Source of the DNA: Bacteroidota bacterium
GTDB taxonomy: Bacteria > Bacteroidota > Bacteroidia > Cytophagales > Cyclobacteriaceae
Length of the DNA: 34,082 nucleotides
Direction: 5' to 3'
Assembly (NCBI GenBank): GCA_016866385.1
Contig: VGMU01000026.1
Location: 1-34,082, forward strand
The translations under genes were made by a program, and so were the position numbers. Position 1 is the first letter of the stretch. Every line of letters starts with the position of its first letter. The notes below the pieces were generated by a model that saw only the letters and a program-made list of their open reading frames with translations, was not told the origin of the DNA and did no database searches. Positions 1 through 7,762 of the stretch are shown here, piece after piece.

Positions 1-3
1 CCT

Positions 4-456
4 ATGCCAAGGATTGAAGAAGAGATTCAGCAAGTAGAATTTAAAGACCTTCACCACAAAGCGGTAGTAAATTTACTCTACACGCACAGTTACCTGGTGA
101 CCTTCCAAAATGCCTTGTTTAAACCTTGCGACCTCTCCCCAGAGCAGTACAATGTACTTCGCATTCTTAGAGGACAAGGAGGAAAACCGGCTACTATGGC
201 GGCCATTCAAGAAAGAATGCTAAATAAAATGTCAAATGCCTCCCGCTTAGTGGATAAGCTTGTAGCCAAATGTTTGGTAAAGCGAGAAGAGTGCCCTCTC
301 GATAGAAGACAAGTGGATGTGGAAATTACCCCTAAAGGGCTGGAGTTACTGGGAATTTTAGAAAACCAAATTATGGAAATCAATAAAGAAATGGTTCATC
401 TAGATGAAAAGGAATTACTTCTCCTCAATGGGCTTTTGGATAAGCTTAGGGGCTAA
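4..456 (+). CDS. MarR-family winged-helix transcriptional regulator
   Basis: A 150-residue protein of normal MarR length, expected to bind DNA as a dimer in the cytoplasm and release it on sensing a small molecule or thiol oxidation. The winged helix lies at about residues 45-110: the segment LSPEQYNVLRIL opens it, MAAIQERM and NASRLVDKLVA form the recognition helices, and DRRQVDVEITPKG is the typical beta wing. Cysteines occur at about residues 42, 89 and 97 and could be redox sensors, though this is only inference. It is followed after 54 bases by a YceI gene and then by VOC and esterase genes. By analogy with MhqR of Bacillus subtilis it probably represses these neighbours. Only three bases precede the ATG in the window, so the promoter and any longer start cannot be judged. 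Confidence 0.9.
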   Translation: MPRIEEEIQQVEFKDLHHKAVVNLLYTHSYLVTFQNALFKPCDLSPEQYNVLRILRGQGGKPATMAAIQERMLNKMSNASRLVDKLVAKCLVKREECPLDRRQVDVEITPKGLELLGILENQIMEINKEMVHLDEKELLLLNGLLDKLRG

Positions 457-510
457 AAAAATGAATACAAACCCAATCCATCTACAAATTAAACACAAAC
501 TAAACCAACA

Positions 511-1035
511 ATGAGCACTATCAAATGGATAATCGACCCTACCCACTCTGAAGTAGCATTTAAAGTAAAACACCTAGTCATCTCTACCGTGACTGGATAT
601 TTCCGAAAGTTTGAAGGACAGGTGGAATCTAGCACAGAAGACTTTGCAAATGCATCCGTCTCCTTTCAACTGGAAGTAGGTAGTATCGATACCAACCAAT
701 CCGATAGAGATGGCCACCTCAAGTCTGCTGATTTTTTTGATGCGGACAACTTTCCAAAAATTTCATTTGTTGGAAAGTTAGCCCACCAAGGAGGCAACTA
801 TCAATTGTTAGGAGGCCTTACCATGAAAGGAATCACCCAGAGTGTCATCTTGGAAGTGACCTATGGGGGTACCGTAGCTGATCCTTATGGGCAAACCAAG
901 GCTGGATTTGAATTGGAAGGAAAACTAAATCGAAAAGATTTTGGACTTACTTGGTCTGCCGTTACCGAAGCTGGCTCTGTAGTAGTTAGTGATCAGGTTC
1001 GTTTGCAGTTGAGTGTTCAGTTAGTTAAGCAATAA
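511..1035 (+). CDS. YceI-family lipocalin-like protein, cytosolic form
   Basis: A 174-residue YceI-family protein. The fold is an extended lipocalin-like barrel that binds isoprenoid or other amphiphilic ligands in characterised members. Family landmarks are WIIDPTHSEVAFKVKHL at the N-terminus, the SIDTNQSDRDGHLKSADFFDADNFPKISF block at about residues 57-87, and LTMKGITQSV followed by the C-terminal NRKDFGLTW motif. There is no signal peptide, so it should act in the cytoplasm, unlike the exported YceI at 17909. It lies between a MarR regulator and a dioxygenase-like gene in the same direction. YceI genes are often found beside MarR regulators in Bacteroidota and Proteobacteria. The ligand is unknown. 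Confidence 0.93.
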   Translation: MSTIKWIIDPTHSEVAFKVKHLVISTVTGYFRKFEGQVESSTEDFANASVSFQLEVGSIDTNQSDRDGHLKSADFFDADNFPKISFVGKLAHQGGNYQLLGGLTMKGITQSVILEVTYGGTVADPYGQTKAGFELEGKLNRKDFGLTWSAVTEAGSVVVSDQVRLQLSVQLVKQ

Positions 1036-1063
1036 TTCAACACAAAAGGAAATTCAACTTCAT

Positions 1064-1100
1064 AAGGGGTCTAGTTTAGACTCCTTTATTTATTCTTTTT
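1064..1100 (+). terminator. terminator-like hairpin just before the VOC gene
   Basis: A 10-base stem (AAGGGGTCTA at 1064-1073 with TAGACTCCTT at 1077-1086, one G:T pair, loop GTT) is followed by a T-rich but interrupted run up to 1100. The next start codon is at 1103. It may end or attenuate transcription from the YceI gene, or it may shield the downstream start. Confidence 0.5.
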
Positions 1101-1102
1101 TC

Positions 1103-2053
1103 ATGTCTCCATCTATTCTAGGTATCCATCATATCACAGCCATTTCAGGAGATCCCCAAAAAAATATCAACTTTTATGCAGGTATTTTGGGGCTCAGATT
1201 GGTGAAGAAAACAATCAATTTTGATGCCCCAGACGTCTATCATTTTTATTTTGGAGATGCCTTGGGACATCCTGGAACGGTCTTTACTACATTTCCTTTT
1301 CCCGGTGCAAGGCGAGGATTAAAGGGAATTGGAGAAGTAACTCACACGGCGTTTTCAATTGGAAAGGATAGCATAGATTTTTGGGAAGAGCGATTAAAAA
1401 GATTCGGAGTCATTATTTCCGATCGATTGACCCGTTTTGGACATCCTTTACTTCGTTTTGAGGACCAAGATGGGATGGGAATCGAATTGGTCGCCAACGC
1501 TGAAGATGAGCGCATGGGCTGGACTTTTGAAGGGATACCCCTTCCCCATGCAATCAAGGGATTTTATGGGGCCACCATGGCACTTCGATCCAAAGATCTT
1601 ACGGAGAATTTGCTTCTAGAGCACCTGAATTACCACTTTTTTGATCAAGAAGGCTATAGATTCCGGTATGGATTAGATGGAAAACCTGGGCAATGGATAG
1701 ATATCTTGCAAGAGCCCAAGGGGCAAAGAGGCATTCAAAGTGCTGGATCAGTACACCATTTGGCCTTTAGAACCCCAAATGAAATGACACAACTTGAAAT
1801 GCAACAATCTCTTATTAAGCTGGGATTTGGTGTGACTGAGGTTCGAGATCGGAACTACTTTAAGTCCATCTATTTTAGAGAGCCAGGGGGAATATTAGTT
1901 GAAATTGCCACCGATGTTCCTGGCTTTGCAATAGATGAGGATGAAGCTCACTTGGGCACATCACTTAGATTGCCAGCTTGGGTAGAAGGAAAAAGGAAGC
2001 AAATCGAATCTTCCTTACCTCCAGTAACTTTTCAACCTGAAAACTATGTCTAA
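1103..2053 (+). CDS. VOC-family ring-cleaving dioxygenase-like protein (MhqO-type)
   Basis: A 316-residue protein with two vicinal-oxygen-chelate modules, the usual size for the MhqO/MhqA/YfiE group. The first module starts HHITAISGDPQKNINFYAGILGL; the second starts at about residue 217 with VHHLAFRTP and closes with YFREPGGILVEIATD. The histidines of these HH motifs and the glutamate of LVEIATD are the expected metal ligands. Related proteins are thought to handle hydroquinones or catechols in the cytoplasm by ring opening, but for most members the activity is unproven. Its last codons overlap the start of the esterase gene by 8 bases, so the two are translationally linked, as mhqO- and mhqD-like genes tend to be. 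The ATG at 1103 opens directly on the conserved region. Confidence 0.88.
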   Translation: MSPSILGIHHITAISGDPQKNINFYAGILGLRLVKKTINFDAPDVYHFYFGDALGHPGTVFTTFPFPGARRGLKGIGEVTHTAFSIGKDSIDFWEERLKRFGVIISDRLTRFGHPLLRFEDQDGMGIELVANAEDERMGWTFEGIPLPHAIKGFYGATMALRSKDLTENLLLEHLNYHFFDQEGYRFRYGLDGKPGQWIDILQEPKGQRGIQSAGSVHHLAFRTPNEMTQLEMQQSLIKLGFGVTEVRDRNYFKSIYFREPGGILVEIATDVPGFAIDEDEAHLGTSLRLPAWVEGKRKQIESSLPPVTFQPENYV

Positions 2054-2657
2054 CTGGATTCAAGCTGGGATGCCCTTGGCACAGGCCAAGAAAGTAGCCA
2101 TATTCCTACACGGGCGGGGCTCCACTGCAGAGAGTATTTTATCCCTTGTGGATTACTTACATCTTTCCGACTTTGCCTTGTTTGCCCCACAAGCCGATCA
2201 GCACACCTGGTATCCCTATGGATTTATGGCCAGTGATCAAGGCAACCTTTTGGCCTTGAATTCGTCTTTATTACAGGTTTATCATCTCTTTCAATTTCTT
2301 TTAGAAAAGGGAAAGACTCCTGAGCAAATCTATTTCATAGGGTTTTCTCAAGGAGCTTGCCTAACCTTAGAAATTACAGCACGTCACGCACAGAAATTTG
2401 GAGGCATTGTGGCTTTTACTGGAGGCTTGATTGGGGAGAAGTTGAACAAGGAAAATTATCAGGGGGATTTTAGTGGCACCCCCATTTTCATTAGCAGTAG
2501 TAAGCGTGACATGCACGTTCCAGTACAAAGAATATACGATTCGGTTGAAGTGCTAAAGCACATGGGGGCAAAGGTAAGTCTTCGATTGTTTGAAGATCAA
2601 TTGCATACAGTTCGACCTGAAGAATTGTCTTGGGTGAACAAAGAATTTTTCAAGTGA
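2046..2657 (+). CDS. alpha/beta-hydrolase, phospholipase/carboxylesterase family (MhqD-type)
   Basis: A 203-residue cytosolic serine hydrolase. The oxyanion segment FLHGRGS is near residue 23, the nucleophile elbow GFSQG (serine around residue 100) follows, the acid is probably the Asp of SSSKRDMHVP, and the catalytic histidine is in LHTVRPEEL near the C-terminus. The length fits the MhqD/YpfH/carboxylesterase group. It overlaps the VOC gene by 8 bases. In Bacillus subtilis the corresponding MhqD is induced by quinones together with VOC proteins under MhqR, so a joint role in quinone or electrophile breakdown is likely. The exact ester substrate cannot be read from sequence. It is the last gene of the module: a terminator follows 16 bases downstream. 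Confidence 0.9.
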   Translation: MSNWIQAGMPLAQAKKVAIFLHGRGSTAESILSLVDYLHLSDFALFAPQADQHTWYPYGFMASDQGNLLALNSSLLQVYHLFQFLLEKGKTPEQIYFIGFSQGACLTLEITARHAQKFGGIVAFTGGLIGEKLNKENYQGDFSGTPIFISSSKRDMHVPVQRIYDSVEVLKHMGAKVSLRLFEDQLHTVRPEELSWVNKEFFK

Positions 2658-2672
2658 GGTTTCTTAGTTTCT

Positions 2673-2702
2673 AAAAATCCCTGGCTTTCGTCAGGGTTTT
2701 TT
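2673..2702. terminator. rho-independent terminator after the MarR/YceI/VOC/esterase module
   Basis: Stem CCCTG (2679-2683) with CAGGG (2692-2696), loop of eight bases, six T after it and five A before it. The A run could let it also stop leftward transcription from sbcC. Confidence 0.75.
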
Positions 2703-2792
2703 ATGCTAATCCAGGAAACAAAAATATAGAAGATGACTTCTACTTATTTGCTGGACAAACTTTTTTTTAAAGAGCATTAGCCTAGTCAGAAA

Positions 2793-5700
2793 TTAGAACG
2801 AGTAGCTCACCTGCGAACCTAGCTCAGGATCCAAATCAATTTGCGCATAGACCCCGATTTCTTGTTGTAATTCTTCCACGTGGCTAATTATACCCACGAT
2901 CCGATTCTCGTGACGTAACGATTTTAAGGTTTCGAAGACCACCCGCAAGGAGGTTTTGTCCAAAGCTCCAAAGCCTTCATCCAAAAAGAAAAAGCTCTGA
3001 TCTGCTTGATTTAGCATTTTTACTTTTTCTGCCAAAGCCAAAGCCAAGCATAGGGAAGCCTGAAATGTCTGTCCCCCAGAGAGGGTTTTCAAAAGTCGTT
3101 TTTTACCCCCGTTGAGGTAATCTATCACCCAAAAGGTGTTGCTATCGTCTATCTCTAAACTCAGGCTATTTTTAGTCAACTTCATAAACCTCTTGTTGGC
3201 AGTGTTGCAGAGTTCCCGCAAATAGATAGAGCTCACATACTTTACAAATCCCTTTCCAGTAAATAATTTTTCCAATACCAAAAGATGAGCTTCTCGGTTT
3301 TCTAGTTCAAGAAATTGCTGAGAAAGTCGATTTTTCTCCTCAAGCTCTTCAGTAATGTCTTCCACCTCCTTTTGAAGTAGCGTTTTTTTAGATAAAAACT
3401 CCTTTTCCTTTTCTTGGTCTTCTTGAAGTTCCTGCTGTTGAACTTGAAATTGCTCTTCAGAAAATGAAATTACTCCTTCCTCTGCTTCTAATTCTTGAAT
3501 TTTGGAAGTTGTTGAGGCTAGCTTTTGATCGAAGTCCTGAAGTTCGGATTCAATTTTATCTACATCCAGATTCAGCTCCATCATGTGGAGGAGTTCTTGC
3601 TCCTGTGTAAATCCATGGGAAGAAATTAAAGCTTCGAAGTTTTGTTGCAGATCGCCCCATTTTTTTTGATGGGAAATCAACTCCTTTTCAAAATTCTTCA
3701 AGTCTGCCTCATTTTTACTTTGGTAAGATTTTTTGGAATCAATATGCTTTTGTATGCCCAATAAGTCCTTTGCAGCCTCTTCTATATCTCGCTCCACTTT
3801 GGCAATGGTTCCATGTATTTCTTGTTGGCTTTTCTGAAAAAATGTTTGACAAAATTCCAGGTCATGTATGGCTTGCTCTTGGGTAGAAATTCTGGAAAAA
3901 AGATCTTGATTTTGCAATAAAAATTGTTGTAAGGCCTTTTCTTCCTCTGCTACCTTTCCTCTTTGTGAATGCCATTCCTTACGCAATCCCTCCAGCTCCT
4001 TATGTAAGCCGTTCCAGCGTTGGTGATGGGTATTTAGGCTTTCAAGTCTTTCCTCTAGGGTCTTTTTATCTGCAATTCCCAGATCGCTCAAGGATTGGAT
4101 CAGCCCTTTTAGATCCAAGGATAGCTTCTGGAGTTCTTGGTTTTTATCGGCTAGATTTTTTTGACTGTTGGCAAGTTGAATTTCTTCTAGTTTTTTTGAG
4201 TGAATCCCATTTCTCAATGCTTCTAGGCTGGCTTGTTCTTTTTTGAGCTGCTCTTCTAAGGATTGTAAGCTATCTTCGGAATCCGAGCTGTTGAGGGGTT
4301 GGGGGTGTTCGGATGACCCACATAGAGGGCAGGCTTGCCCCGCTACCAAGAGATGGGTATGGGAAGACAATCCTTGGGTTTTTAGGAGTCGGTCTTTTTC
4401 TCCTTCCAGATCCTTTACTTTGTCCTGCAGCTTGTTCAAGCCTTGTTCTAGGCTAGCCGCACCCGTCGGCACGAGTTCATCCCATTGTTGGAGTTGGAGT
4501 GCCCTTTTTTGGAGCTCTTTTTCTTCGTCTTGGATTTGAACACTCAGACTAGTGCTCCGCTCTTCTAGGGAGCCCATCTTATCCAATAAGGTATTGAGTT
4601 GGGCTAATAGAATTGGGTCTGCTTGAGGAACTTGCTCCTGCTGCGCTTCTATGCTTTTAATTTGTTTTTCTAGGTCTAGGCTTTTTTCTTTCAGCACCTG
4701 AAGTTTAGGGGTCAATTCTTCCAACTTGATCTGCAAGGTGGCTTGCTTCCCTCTTAATTCTTGGATTTCCAAGACTTTTTTAAGGTCCCTTATTTTAGCT
4801 TCTCTCTGAGGCCTCAATTCATTTTTTTCGCGAAGCGCCTGCTCTTCCTCCTTCAGGGTGGCTAGTTCTTCTGCATAGATTTTTTTAAATCGGCTACAGT
4901 CCGTAAAACTGACTTGGTATTTTTCTAGATCTTTCTTGGTATCCTGAATTCTATCCCAAACGGGCTTAAGGTAGGTTTTGGCTTTACGGTAATTTTGGAA
5001 CTGCTTCTTTTTTTCCTGCATCCTTGGTACTTGTGCTTGGAGTTGCAGCGCTGCTTCCCTCAAGGCTTTTAATTGCAGGAAATATTTTCGTGTTAGGTCT
5101 AGTTTTTTAAGCCTTTCGGATCCTTGAATCACCTTTTTACCCTGTGCTAGGGCTTCTTGGGTCACTAGCTTTACTTCTGCTTCCTTTGCTTCCAGTACCT
5201 CTTTCGCAATTCCTTGCAAAGGACTGAGTTGGGTTTCCAATCTGATTTTGCCTTCTTTGGCGACTTTGAGCAAACTACCTGTAGGGCCGGATAGGTCAAA
5301 ACGATCCAGACCGAATAATTGCTGCATCATTTCAGCACGATCCAAGGGTTTTTGATCAATAAAAGCCCTGAATTTACCTTGGGGGATAATGATGGTTTGC
5401 TTAAAATTCTCCTTACTCATGCCCACCAGTTCTTCGGCAGTTTTTTGGGTAGGCTCCCACTCTTGACCCACTTGTTGGTAAATGATATGGTCTCCTGATT
5501 CAATTTTTTCAGGATCTTTTTTATTTCGCTTGGCACTGTATTGGGCTTTGTAGGTAGCTTCATTGTTTTTCCCCGTACGGAAAATCAGATGAAGTACCAC
5601 CTGGGGGCTTTGCAGATGAATCATACTGCCCCTCTCCCCAGACGAGGAAACGCGCTCGGGACTTCCATATAGCGCAATGAGAATGGCTTCAAGGATGCTA

Positions 5701-5825
5701 GATTTTCCACTTCCTACGGCACCGAAAATCCCAAAAAGACCTGCTGCTGTCAATCGCTCAAATTCTATGACTTGGCGCTCCTTGTAGGAATACAATCCTT
5801 CGATTTCCAGACGAATAGGAATCAT
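2793..5825 (-). CDS. sbcC: exonuclease subunit SbcC (Rad50-like ATPase)
   Basis: A 1010-residue SMC/Rad50-type ATPase, the partner of SbcD in the complex that opens DNA hairpins and processes double-strand ends. The Walker A motif GAVGSGKS is at residues 35-42. A long coiled coil rich in E, Q, K and L runs from about 190 to 870 and is broken near 497-500 by CPLC, the CxxC zinc hook that joins two Rad50-type subunits. The ABC signature LSGGQ is at 915-919, Walker B FFFLDEGFGALD at about 945-956, and the switch histidine in IISHV near 982. The length is close to Escherichia coli SbcC (1048). The ATG overlaps the sbcD stop as ATGA, so the two are co-translated. All catalytic parts are present; nothing looks degenerate. 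Confidence 0.97.
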   Translation of the reverse strand: MIPIRLEIEGLYSYKERQVIEFERLTAAGLFGIFGAVGSGKSSILEAILIALYGSPERVSSSGERGSMIHLQSPQVVLHLIFRTGKNNEATYKAQYSAKRNKKDPEKIESGDHIIYQQVGQEWEPTQKTAEELVGMSKENFKQTIIIPQGKFRAFIDQKPLDRAEMMQQLFGLDRFDLSGPTGSLLKVAKEGKIRLETQLSPLQGIAKEVLEAKEAEVKLVTQEALAQGKKVIQGSERLKKLDLTRKYFLQLKALREAALQLQAQVPRMQEKKKQFQNYRKAKTYLKPVWDRIQDTKKDLEKYQVSFTDCSRFKKIYAEELATLKEEEQALREKNELRPQREAKIRDLKKVLEIQELRGKQATLQIKLEELTPKLQVLKEKSLDLEKQIKSIEAQQEQVPQADPILLAQLNTLLDKMGSLEERSTSLSVQIQDEEKELQKRALQLQQWDELVPTGAASLEQGLNKLQDKVKDLEGEKDRLLKTQGLSSHTHLLVAGQACPLCGSSEHPQPLNSSDSEDSLQSLEEQLKKEQASLEALRNGIHSKKLEEIQLANSQKNLADKNQELQKLSLDLKGLIQSLSDLGIADKKTLEERLESLNTHHQRWNGLHKELEGLRKEWHSQRGKVAEEEKALQQFLLQNQDLFSRISTQEQAIHDLEFCQTFFQKSQQEIHGTIAKVERDIEEAAKDLLGIQKHIDSKKSYQSKNEADLKNFEKELISHQKKWGDLQQNFEALISSHGFTQEQELLHMMELNLDVDKIESELQDFDQKLASTTSKIQELEAEEGVISFSEEQFQVQQQELQEDQEKEKEFLSKKTLLQKEVEDITEELEEKNRLSQQFLELENREAHLLVLEKLFTGKGFVKYVSSIYLRELCNTANKRFMKLTKNSLSLEIDDSNTFWVIDYLNGGKKRLLKTLSGGQTFQASLCLALALAEKVKMLNQADQSFFFLDEGFGALDKTSLRVVFETLKSLRHENRIVGIISHVEELQQEIGVYAQIDLDPELGSQVSYSF

Positions 5826-7057
5826 GAGGCAGTGGATTTGCTGAGTACTTCTTTAAATAAATCCAATAGGTAGGCATTGGGTTCTTGACCTTTTTCACTT
5901 TTGTAATACATCCTAAAAAGGCTTTCCATATCTTTTTTAAGATCATCTACCCGGAGATCCATTGGTCCTTGTTCAAGGGTATGCTTAAGTTGAGGAATCA
6001 AGTTCACTATCCCATCGTGAGCTTTGAAAATCGCTCTACGCGTAGAGGCATCGATCGACTCTTCAGTCAAGTAAGTGATCTCTACAAAGCAATAGGGGTG
6101 CTGCTCTAGCCAGGCCAAGGTTTCTTCTAAGGAGCTGAATCGCACGCGATAAAGGGGCCTCCCTCGTTTTAGAGCAAAGGGTTGAAATTTTATGGGTTCC
6201 TGAGGCCTGGCATGTATCAATACCACATTTTTTTCTTGATCTGCCTCTGAAAATGAATAGGCAAGGGGGGAGCTGGAATAGACTACCGGGCAAGGTGAAG
6301 AACTAACCGTCTGGTAGCGATGTAAGTGTCCAAGCGCTACATACTGGACCTGCTGGGGCAAGTGCTGCGTAAATAAGGCCTGAGAACCCCCAATATGCAA
6401 AATGGGTCGCTCCGATTCGGGCTCGGTTAAGGGTGCAGAGGCATCCCCTTCTTGGATAAAATAAAAATGACCTAAAAAGAGATTTACCCCTTGATCATCG
6501 CAATAGGTGTCGGCCAAGTGCTGCCATTTTTTAGCCAATAAATCCCGAAAAACTGCCTCTTTATCTTCTTCTCCGAGGTTGGTTCGAAGAAGGACTTCAT
6601 TGGCATAGGGAGCCAAAATGATGCGAATGGGAAAATGGTGTTGAGGTAATTTGAATTCCAAAAATCCGCTTTCGGACCTAAGTAAGGTTATGCCTGAGTC
6701 TAAGATGCCACAAGGAACGATGCTGTCGTAGCGGCTATAAAAAATAATGCCAAGCTCTCTTGCCAAAGGATCTGGAGCCTCTACAAATTGGGTGCTGTCG
6801 TGGTTTCCAGAAATAGCGATGATGGGGCGAGTCCCATTTTTGGAAAGGCGGCGTAAGGTTTTGTATAGCAACTCCACCGCTTCGTGGACGGGGTTGAAGG
6901 TATCAAAAATGTCGCCGGCCAAGAGTACTAAATCAATTTCTTCTTGATCTGCAATCGAGCAAATTTCATCCAATACCTCCTTCTGCTCTTCTAGTCTAGA
7001 AAATTCTTGAAGACGTTTGCCTAAATGCCAATCGGCGGTATGAAGGATTTTTAACAT
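5822..7057 (-). CDS. sbcD: exonuclease subunit SbcD (Mre11-like nuclease)
   Basis: A 411-residue calcineurin-type phosphoesterase, the Mn-dependent nuclease of SbcCD. Motifs run in the family order: HTADWHLGK (metal ligands D9 and H11), AGDIFD at 47-52, SGNHD at 83-87, then LGHFYF and VALGHLHR, which supply the later histidine ligands. The C-terminal part after about residue 290 is the capping and SbcC-binding region. The gene lies upstream of sbcC and its TGA shares bases with the sbcC ATG. The gene upstream on the other strand (RlpA-like, 7214) is divergent, so the roughly 155-base gap should hold both promoters, but I could not pick out a convincing one. The ATG start opens directly on the first motif with the usual five-residue lead. 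Confidence 0.97.
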   Translation of the reverse strand: MLKILHTADWHLGKRLQEFSRLEEQKEVLDEICSIADQEEIDLVLLAGDIFDTFNPVHEAVELLYKTLRRLSKNGTRPIIAISGNHDSTQFVEAPDPLARELGIIFYSRYDSIVPCGILDSGITLLRSESGFLEFKLPQHHFPIRIILAPYANEVLLRTNLGEEDKEAVFRDLLAKKWQHLADTYCDDQGVNLFLGHFYFIQEGDASAPLTEPESERPILHIGGSQALFTQHLPQQVQYVALGHLHRYQTVSSSPCPVVYSSSPLAYSFSEADQEKNVVLIHARPQEPIKFQPFALKRGRPLYRVRFSSLEETLAWLEQHPYCFVEITYLTEESIDASTRRAIFKAHDGIVNLIPQLKHTLEQGPMDLRVDDLKKDMESLFRMYYKSEKGQEPNAYLLDLFKEVLSKSTAS

Positions 7058-7213
7058 AGATAACTCAAAAAAACCAGGTCATGAACCTTTTATTTTAGGT
7101 AAGGGCCAACCTAGCTCCAAGATAGGATAAGCAGCTTCAGCTTCCAAAAGAGGGAATCAGTATTGACAGAAATTGGCACTATTCTTGAACCTAGAGAGAA
7201 AAATATAATTATT

Positions 7214-7762
7214 ATGATTTTCAGGCACTTATTAATTTTATTTTTAGTTTTTACTTCCCTAAAGGTATCTGCTCAATCAGATTCCTTACTGATAGAAAAA
7301 GGTGTAGCAAGTTATTATGGTGGAAAATTTCATAGAAGAAAAACAGCAAATGGAGAGATTTTTCACGTGGATAGCCTAACTGCTGCGCATAAAATTTTAC
7401 CTTTTGGAACGGTAGTGAAAGTTACAAATCTTAGACGAAACACTTCAGTGATTGTTAGAATAAATGATCGTTTACCTAGCAATTCAAAGCGGCAAATAGA
7501 TCTTTCCCAAGGTGCCGCTGGCGTATTGGGGATGCTCCGTGATGGACTGGGCCAAGTGAGAATTGAAGCCATTGATTTGGATCAACTCGATAGATTGATT
7601 GAATATTTTGAAGGCAAACCGCATCCTAACCTCAGGCTTCGCCCTTACTATCGCATGATTTTCATCCCTGTTACTGTAGACGAATTAAGTGAATTTTTGG
7701 CTAGTCAACTTAGATCGAATTGGGTTCAGGATGCTCCCAGGGTCCTCGATAGGGTCTTCTAA
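7214..7762 (+). CDS. rlpA: RlpA-like septal/cell-wall protein with DPBB domain
   Basis: Read from the ATG at 7214 this is 182 residues: a Sec signal peptide (MIFRHLLILFLVFTSLKVSA, cleaved before QSD) and one double-psi beta-barrel domain. RlpA hallmarks are visible: GVASYYGGKFHRRKTANGE, TAAHKILPFGTVVKVTN, and RINDRLPSNSKRQIDLSQGAA, which holds the catalytic-type Asp seen in RlpA lytic transglycosylases acting on denuded glycan. There is no SPOR domain and no lipobox cysteine, so it is a short soluble or periplasmic form and recruitment to septal glycan is uncertain. An upstream TTG at 7163 would add 17 polar residues before the signal peptide and is unlikely. The 3' end overlaps the convergent Gfo/Idh gene by 53 bases. 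Confidence 0.88.
   Translation: MIFRHLLILFLVFTSLKVSAQSDSLLIEKGVASYYGGKFHRRKTANGEIFHVDSLTAAHKILPFGTVVKVTNLRRNTSVIVRINDRLPSNSKRQIDLSQGAAGVLGMLRDGLGQVRIEAIDLDQLDRLIEYFEGKPHPNLRLRPYYRMIFIPVTVDELSEFLASQLRSNWVQDAPRVLDRVF

Noticed and set aside
3965-4539. Two rightward open frames of 93 and 98 codons
   Set aside because: They lie wholly inside the sbcC coiled-coil region on the other strand; their cysteine/serine-rich sequences are what antisense of E/L/Q-rich coil codons gives.
7163-7213. TTG start adding 17 residues to the RlpA-like protein
   Set aside because: It would place polar residues ahead of a clear signal peptide; the ATG at 7214 begins exactly at the signal.
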